From positions 1-28,086 of the forward strand of contig DFLA01000006.1 of assembly GCA_002374055.1 (NCBI GenBank): DNA of 28,086 bases. The letters run 5' to 3'. Below are positions 23,765 through 28,086 of the stretch, piece by piece. Positions within the stretch are counted from its first letter, which is position 1; each line of letters opens with the position of its first letter. The position numbers were made by a program, and so were the translations under genes. A model generated the notes under the pieces. It was given only the letters and a program-made list of their open reading frames with translations, made no database searches and was not told the DNA's origin. The DNA comes from Caryophanales bacterium UBA3631. GTDB lineage: Bacteria; Bacillota_I; Bacilli_A; RF39; UBA660.

Positions 23765-24926
23765 ATGTGGAACAATGTTTAAAATAAACGAAACAGACTA
23801 TGAAAACATTACAAAACAAATAAGAGATAAAGAGTTTGAAAAAGAATTAAATAGAATACATGAAGAACATAAAAAAGACTTAGAAAGAGAAATAAAACTA
23901 GCTGAAGTAAGCACAGAAAAACAATTAAAAGAAGAACTAAATAAAAAAGAATTAGAAATACAAAATCTAAAAAATAAAATAGAACTCAATCAAAAAGAAA
24001 AAGATATCGAAATAAATAAAGAAAAACAGCAACTAGAAAAAGAAATACAAGAATTAAACAACAGATTAGAACTATCAAAAAATGAATATATAATAAAAGA
24101 AAAAAATATAAAAGAATCATATGAAGAAAAAATAAAAACAAAAGATGAACAAATTGAATACTATAAAGATTTCAAAGCTAGACAATCAACAAAAATGATA
24201 GGTGAGTCATTAGAACAACACTGTAATAATGAATTTAATAAATTGAGACCATTATTTAAAAACTCATACTTTGAAAAAGATAATGATATAAAAACAGGCT
24301 CAAAAGGAGACTTTATATTTAGAGACTTCGATGATGAAGGAACCGAAATAGTATCAATAATGTTTGAAATGAAAAATGAAGCGGACCAAACACAAACAAA
24401 ACATAAAAATGAAGACTTCTTAAAAGAACTAGATAAAGATAGAAAAGAAAAAAAATGTGAATATGCAGTTTTAGTATCACTACTAGAAATAGAAAATGAC
24501 TACTATAATAATGGAATAGTAGATATGTCACACAAATATGAAAAAATGTACGTAATAAGACCACAATTTTTCATACCATTAATAACACTAATACAATCAT
24601 TATCAAATAAATCGCTTCAATATAAAAAAGAATTAGAAATACAAAAAAATCAAAATATTGATATATCTCATTTTGAAGAAAATATAAATAACTTCAAAGA
24701 ATCATTTGGAAGAAACTATAGACTAGCAAGTGAAAAATTTAAAAAAGCAATAGACGAAATAGATAAAACAATAGATCACTTACAAAAAACAAAAGAAGCA
24801 CTTCTTTCAAGTGAGAATAATTTAAGACTTGCAAATAATAAAGCAGAAGACCTAACAATAAAAAAATTAACCAACAATAATGAAACAATGAAAAAAATGT
24901 TTGAAGATGTAAAGAACCACGAATAG
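23742..24926 (+). CDS. DUF2130 family coiled-coil protein
   Basis: 394 residues. An N-terminal zinc-ribbon half with CPKCGTMF (Cys6, Cys9) is followed by a coiled coil (about 20-140) and the DUF2130 domain (about 145-390), recognisable by FKARQSTKMIGESLEQHC, SKGDFIFRDFDDEGTEIVS, MFEMKNEAD, YAVLVSLLEIENDYY and YVIRPQFFIPLI. The middle part has the beta-alpha look of a nuclease-like fold, and an RmuC-like DNA-related role has been guessed for relatives; this is not proven. Strong ribosome binding site AAGGAGG. Last gene of the CDF-DUF4186-DUF2130 operon, with a terminator overlapping its stop. Confidence 0.88.
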   Translation: MNEIKCPKCGTMFKINETDYENITKQIRDKEFEKELNRIHEEHKKDLEREIKLAEVSTEKQLKEELNKKELEIQNLKNKIELNQKEKDIEINKEKQQLEKEIQELNNRLELSKNEYIIKEKNIKESYEEKIKTKDEQIEYYKDFKARQSTKMIGESLEQHCNNEFNKLRPLFKNSYFEKDNDIKTGSKGDFIFRDFDDEGTEIVSIMFEMKNEADQTQTKHKNEDFLKELDKDRKEKKCEYAVLVSLLEIENDYYNNGIVDMSHKYEKMYVIRPQFFIPLITLIQSLSNKSLQYKKELEIQKNQNIDISHFEENINNFKESFGRNYRLASEKFKKAIDEIDKTIDHLQKTKEALLSSENNLRLANNKAEDLTIKKLTNNNETMKKMFEDVKNHE

Positions 24927-24934
24927 TGGTTTTT
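24915..24934 (+). terminator. Terminator of the CDF-DUF4186-DUF2130 operon
   Basis: AACCAC / GTGGTT (24915-24920 with 24926-24931), loop GAATA, then a T run. The stop codon (24924-24926) sits in the loop and right arm. Confidence 0.82.
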
Positions 24935-24948
24935 ATTTTGAAAAACCA

Positions 24949-24977
24949 TTGATTTAAAATAGAAAATAGTGTATATT
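24949..24977 (+). promoter_or_regulatory. Promoter of the pyruvate kinase gene
   Basis: TTGATT (24949-24954), 17 bases, TATATT (24972-24977). It overlaps an in-frame upstream ATG (24969), which is therefore not the start of the gene. Confidence 0.65.
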
Positions 24978-25004
24978 GATGATTTGGGTAAAGGAGTAGA
25001 TATA

Positions 25005-26411
25005 ATGAAAAAAACAAAAATAGTATGCAGTATGGGACCTGCTAGTATAAAAGAAGAAGTATTAACAGAAATGGTTCTAGCAGGAATGAATGTAGCTAGA
25101 ATAAACTGTTCACACGCAGACAATGAAAATAGATTAGAAACATTAGAAGTAATAAATAAAGTAAGAAAAATAACAGGAAAAGAAATCGCAATAATGTATG
25201 ACACAAAAGGACCAGAATTTAGAAATGATAAACTAGAAAACGATAAAATAGAATTAATAGAAGGAAATACTATAAAAGTAGTTAAAGGACATATTTTAGG
25301 AAACCAACAAGAATTCTCAGTAAATCACCCAGAAGCACTAGAAAGAATTAATGTAGGAAATTATATATTACTAGAAAATGGATTAATGAAAATAGAAGTA
25401 ATTGAAAAAACAAACGACTATTTAAACTGTAAAATAATAAATGGAGGAATCTTAGGAAATAAAAAAAGTTTATCAGTTCCAGGAGTAAACCTAAACATTA
25501 AATTCATGTCTGAAATAGACAGAAAAGATATAGAATTTGCTTGTGATAATGAAGGAGACTTCCTAGCAGCATCATTTGTAACAAAGAAACAAGATATATT
25601 AGATATAAAAGAAATATTAAAATACAAAAACTCAAACATGAAAATAATCGCAAAAATAGAATCAGAAGAAGGAATAAAAAATATAGATGAAATACTAGAA
25701 GAAGTAGATGGAATAATGGTAGCACGAGGAGATTTAGGAACAGAATGTCCAATGGAAAAAATACCATTCTATCAAAAACACTTAATTGAAAGAGCACGAG
25801 CTCACGCTAAAAACGTAATAGTCGCAACTGAAATGTTAGAATCAATGAAAAATAGTAGTAGACCAACACGTGCAGAAATTACAGACGTAACACAAGCAGT
25901 ATTAGATGGAACAGATGCAGTAATGCTATCAGGTGAAACAGCAGTAGGGTTATTCCCAGTAGAAACAGTAAAAACAATGGCAGGCATTTGTGAAGAAGCA
26001 GAAAAACACAGTAAAATAAATAGAGATTATAACTTCGGAAGAAAAAATAATATATCAGAAATGATTGCTTATAGTACTGTAGAAGCAGCAAACTCTATAG
26101 ATGCAAAACTAATTATCGCTTCAACCGTATCAGGATATACTGCTAGAAAAGTATCAAATATGAAACCAAACTGTCCAATACTTGCAACAACATTAAATGA
26201 AAAAGTAGCTAGATCACTACAACTTTGCTACGGAGTAGAAACATATGTGGTTCCAGTATTAAAAACAACAGATGAAATAGTAGAAGAAACAATAAAAATT
26301 GGAACAAAACTATTTGATTTAAAAGAAAATGACAAAGTAGTAATAACAGGTGGATTTAGTAAAAGAGGACAAAAATCAAATACAAACGTAATGCAAATAG
26401 AAATTATATAG
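25005..26411 (+). CDS. pyk: Pyruvate kinase
   Basis: 468 residues, the common bacterial length without the extra C-terminal domain of some Bacilli. It converts phosphoenolpyruvate and ADP to pyruvate and ATP. Motifs: KTKIVCSMGPAS at the start, MNVARINCSHADNE (usually ARLNFSHG), YDTKGPEFR, IIAKIESEEGI with the catalytic Lys, MVARGDLGTE, and ATEMLESM. The start is fixed by AAAGGAG above ATG 25005. The C-terminal regulatory domain (about 350-468) is present. With PFOR in the same window it outlines phosphoenolpyruvate to pyruvate to acetyl-CoA. Confidence 0.96.
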   Translation: MKKTKIVCSMGPASIKEEVLTEMVLAGMNVARINCSHADNENRLETLEVINKVRKITGKEIAIMYDTKGPEFRNDKLENDKIELIEGNTIKVVKGHILGNQQEFSVNHPEALERINVGNYILLENGLMKIEVIEKTNDYLNCKIINGGILGNKKSLSVPGVNLNIKFMSEIDRKDIEFACDNEGDFLAASFVTKKQDILDIKEILKYKNSNMKIIAKIESEEGIKNIDEILEEVDGIMVARGDLGTECPMEKIPFYQKHLIERARAHAKNVIVATEMLESMKNSSRPTRAEITDVTQAVLDGTDAVMLSGETAVGLFPVETVKTMAGICEEAEKHSKINRDYNFGRKNNISEMIAYSTVEAANSIDAKLIIASTVSGYTARKVSNMKPNCPILATTLNEKVARSLQLCYGVETYVVPVLKTTDEIVEETIKIGTKLFDLKENDKVVITGGFSKRGQKSNTNVMQIEII

Positions 26412-26430
26412 AAGGATATTCCTTCTTTTT
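26410..26430 (+). terminator. Terminator of the pyruvate kinase gene
   Basis: AGAAGGA / TCCTTCT (26410-26416 with 26420-26426), loop TAT, T5. The stem starts within the stop codon. Confidence 0.85.
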
Positions 26431-26471
26431 ATTTTAAAAAAATAACAATTCCATATATAATAAAAAAATAG

Positions 26472-26488
26472 TATAATATATTTGGTGA
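26472..26488 (+). promoter_or_regulatory. -10 box and ribosome binding site of the YjbR-like gene
   Basis: TATAAT (26472-26477), 6 bases, GGTGA (26484-26488), 4 bases, ATG 26493. The -35 candidate TTCCAT (26449-26454) is weak. Confidence 0.55.
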
Positions 26489-26492
26489 GATT

Positions 26493-27143
26493 ATGTTAGA
26501 ACAAGAAATTTTTAAAAAATCCAAACCAGTTATAGAAAAAATAGTAAAATATGGATTTAAAAAAATGAATAATAAATATATATATGAAACAACAATATTA
26601 AATACATTTAAAGTAGTATTAACATTAGAAAAAGAAATGACAGGTAAATTATATGACACAACATTTGATAATGAGGAATATACGATATTTAGAATTAAAG
26701 ATAATAATGGATCATTTTCAAATAAAGTAAAAGAAGAATATGAAAAATTATTAAAAGATATAAAACAAAAATGTTTTAAAGAAGAAATATTTATACATAA
26801 TCAAACCAATAGGATAACAGAATATATAATAGAAAAATACAATTCACAACCAAGATTTGAATGGGCAGATGAAAATGCAGTATTCAAAAATATAAAAGGA
26901 AAATGGTTCGGAATTATAATGAATATTAACAAAACCAAACTGGGCAAAGAAAACATAAAAGTTGAAATAATAAACGTAAAATTGAATCCAGAAAAAATAA
27001 AACAACTAATAATAAAAAAAGGTTATTATCCTGCATATCATATGAATAAAAAAAATTGGATAACAATAACACTAGATGATACATTAGAAGATGAAATAAT
27101 AGAAAAACTAATCGATGAATCATACGAATTAGTAAAAAAATAA
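26493..27143 (+). CDS. MmcQ/YjbR-like protein with an N-terminal extension
   Basis: 216 residues. The C-terminal 110 residues match the MmcQ/YjbR fold: RFEWADENAVFKNIKGKWFG, KVEIINVKLNPEKI, KGYYPAYHMNKKNWITITL and LEDEIIEKLIDESYELV. This CyaY-like fold is described as a DNA-binding-like domain but its role is unclear. The N-terminal 100 residues are an additional region I do not recognise (helix plus beta strands, with YIYETTILNTFKVVLTLEKE). Single-gene transcript, without a clear terminator before the T-box leader. Confidence 0.82.
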   Translation: MLEQEIFKKSKPVIEKIVKYGFKKMNNKYIYETTILNTFKVVLTLEKEMTGKLYDTTFDNEEYTIFRIKDNNGSFSNKVKEEYEKLLKDIKQKCFKEEIFIHNQTNRITEYIIEKYNSQPRFEWADENAVFKNIKGKWFGIIMNINKTKLGKENIKVEIINVKLNPEKIKQLIIKKGYYPAYHMNKKNWITITLDDTLEDEIIEKLIDESYELVKK

Positions 27144-27172
27144 TTTACAAAATAAAAAAAATAATATATAAT
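27144..27172 (+). promoter_or_regulatory. Promoter of the pheS T-box leader
   Basis: TTTACA (27144-27149), 17 bases, TATAAT (27167-27172). Predicted start near 27179. Confidence 0.75.
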
Positions 27173-27178
27173 ATAACT

Positions 27179-27395
27179 AGTCCAAAGGCAAAGACCTAGA
27201 AGTAGTAATAATCTAAGTTATTTAAAGAGAGTTAGTGTTTGGTGGAAACTAACAATAACATTTTATGAATTCGTCTAGAGAGCTTTATAATTAAAAATTA
27301 TAACGTTATCTCGCGTTAAGAGAATTAAAGTGCATAGAAATCTATGAATTAAGGTGGTACCGCTCATCTGAGTCCTTAAATTCATGGATTTTTTT
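27179..27395 (+). promoter_or_regulatory. T-box leader controlling pheS (Phe specifier)
   Basis: The T-box core AAGGTGGTACCGC is at 27351-27363. Upstream lie the AGAGAG and GGTGGAAA elements of Stem I (27226-27248) and the likely specifier TTC (Phe) at 27270-27272. The terminator pairs 27338-27354 with 27374-27391 (one G-U, one bulge) followed by T7. Binding of uncharged tRNA-Phe to TTC and to the T-box bulge would favour the antiterminator and allow pheS expression. Confidence 0.9.
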
Positions 27396-27413
27396 ATTTG
27401 AAAGGGTGATTAT

Positions 27414-28086
27414 ATGAAAGATTTAATAAATAACTTAAGGACTGAAATAAAAGAAAAATTAGAAAATGTAAGTACATTAAAAGAACTAACAGAATTAAGA
27501 AATATTTATTTAAGTAAAAAAGGACCAATTACAGAATTAATGTCTCACATGAAAGACTTAAATAACGAAGAAAAAAAAGAATTTGGGAAAATAATGAATG
27601 AATTCAAAACAGATATTAATAACTCATTCGATGAACTAAAAAATAAAATTGAAGAAGAAGAACTAAATAAAAAATTAGAATCAGAAAAAATTGATATAAC
27701 ACTTCCTTCAACAAAAATAAATGTAGGTTCGCCTAATATACTAGAAAAATTAATAGAAGAAGTAGAAGAAACATTTATATCTATGGGATACGACGTGGTA
27801 GATGGACCAGAAATAGAAGAAGACAAATATAACTTTGAAATGTTAAATATCCCAAAAGGACATCCAGCTAGAGACGCACAAGACACATTCTATATAGAAG
27901 GAGAAGAAATACTACTTAGAAGTCAAACATCTCCAGTACAAGTAAGAACAATGCTAAAAGGAAATGGAAACACCCCTATTAGAATGATTTGTCCTGGCAA
28001 AACATATAGAAGAGACGATGACGACGCAACACACTCTCATCAATTCATGCAAATAGAAGGTCTAGTAGTAGATAAAGAAATATCAC
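27414..28086 (+). CDS. pheS: Phenylalanyl-tRNA synthetase alpha subunit, 3' end cut by window
   Basis: 224 residues visible. An N-terminal coiled-coil tRNA-binding region (residues 1 to about 88) leads into the class II core: EETFISMGYDVVDGPEIEEDKYNFEML in part, HPARDAQDTFY, LLRSQTSPVQVRTM and motif 2 YRRDDDDATHSHQF followed by QIEGLVV. These are standard PheRS alpha signatures. The short segment before the core reads NVGSPNILEKL where many homologues have a Gly-Ser-x-His-Pro motif, a mild divergence. Ribosome binding site AAAGGGTGA. Expression is placed under the T-box leader; pheT is expected just downstream, outside the window. Confidence 0.96.
   Translation, partial: MKDLINNLRTEIKEKLENVSTLKELTELRNIYLSKKGPITELMSHMKDLNNEEKKEFGKIMNEFKTDINNSFDELKNKIEEEELNKKLESEKIDITLPSTKINVGSPNILEKLIEEVEETFISMGYDVVDGPEIEEDKYNFEMLNIPKGHPARDAQDTFYIEGEEILLRSQTSPVQVRTMLKGNGNTPIRMICPGKTYRRDDDDATHSHQFMQIEGLVVDKEIS

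Noticed and set aside
24969..25004. Upstream ATG for pyruvate kinase
   Set aside because: It lies in the promoter spacer; AAAGGAG and the typical MKKTKIVCSMG start support 25005.
1..28086. CRISPR arrays, insertion sequences, tRNA or rRNA genes
   Set aside because: I saw no regularly spaced repeats, transposase motifs, terminal inverted repeats, or tRNA/rRNA signatures. The inverted repeats seen are terminators, the toxin locus, the T-box or the hairpins listed.

Overview
The window is a very AT-rich stretch of a bacterial chromosome. Genes are packed tightly and almost all lie on the + strand. Gene content (gmk, yqeG-yqeH, hisS-aspS, mutL, pyruvate:ferredoxin oxidoreductase, pyruvate kinase, T-box-controlled pheS, a CotD-like coat protein) points to an anaerobic, fermentative low-GC Firmicute. 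Extreme A/T use, many short hypothetical genes and short intergenic gaps suggest a small-genome gut lineage of Bacilli/Mollicutes type (RF39- or Erysipelotrichia-like); that placement is inference. TGA is used as a normal stop (yqeH and the gene at 3656 end in TGA) and Trp is TGG, so this is the standard bacterial code, not the Mycoplasma code.

Layout: 1-523 is the 5' part of gmk on the minus strand, divergent from a transglutaminase-like orphan (665-2032). 2131-3622 is yqeG-yqeH (HAD phosphatase and ribosome-assembly GTPase). 3656-7152 is a small membrane protein followed by hisS-aspS. 7221-11125 holds two hypotheticals, then mutL with a Cys-rich protein and a diverged uracil-DNA-glycosylase-like protein. 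11229-12666 holds a CotD-like protein, a DUF402 protein, an ASCH-domain protein and a probable frameshifted remnant. 12705-15223 is an ABC-F ATPase plus a hypothetical. 15224-15689 has no + strand gene but holds the most interesting element. 15690-19082 is the pyruvate:ferredoxin oxidoreductase. 19146-20403 is a membrane-anchored C39-like peptidase with a coiled-coil partner. 20493-22466 is a MATE transporter fused to a cytidylate-kinase-like domain. 22534-24926 is a cation (probably Mn) exporter, DUF4186 and DUF2130. 25005-26411 is pyruvate kinase, 26493-27143 a YjbR-like protein, and 27144-28086 a Phe T-box leader with the start of pheS.

The main discovery candidate is at 15264-15594: a complete type I toxin-antitoxin-like locus. 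A 30-residue, single-helix hydrophobic peptide is encoded on the minus strand behind a strong but hairpin-sequestered ribosome binding site. Its mRNA (about 239 nt) has a recognisable promoter and terminator. A convergent + strand RNA of about 117 nt, with its own near-consensus promoter and terminator, overlaps the toxin stop codon and whole 3' UTR. The predicted 5' end of the toxin mRNA is perfectly complementary over 12 nt to its own 3' terminator region, the fold-back design known from hok-type mRNAs.

Other patterns recur over the window: compact promoters in which the Shine-Dalgarno starts about 6-7 nt after the -10 box; intrinsic terminators whose stems include the stop codon; and strong strand-dependent third-codon-position bias (A on + strand genes, T on the minus strand gmk).
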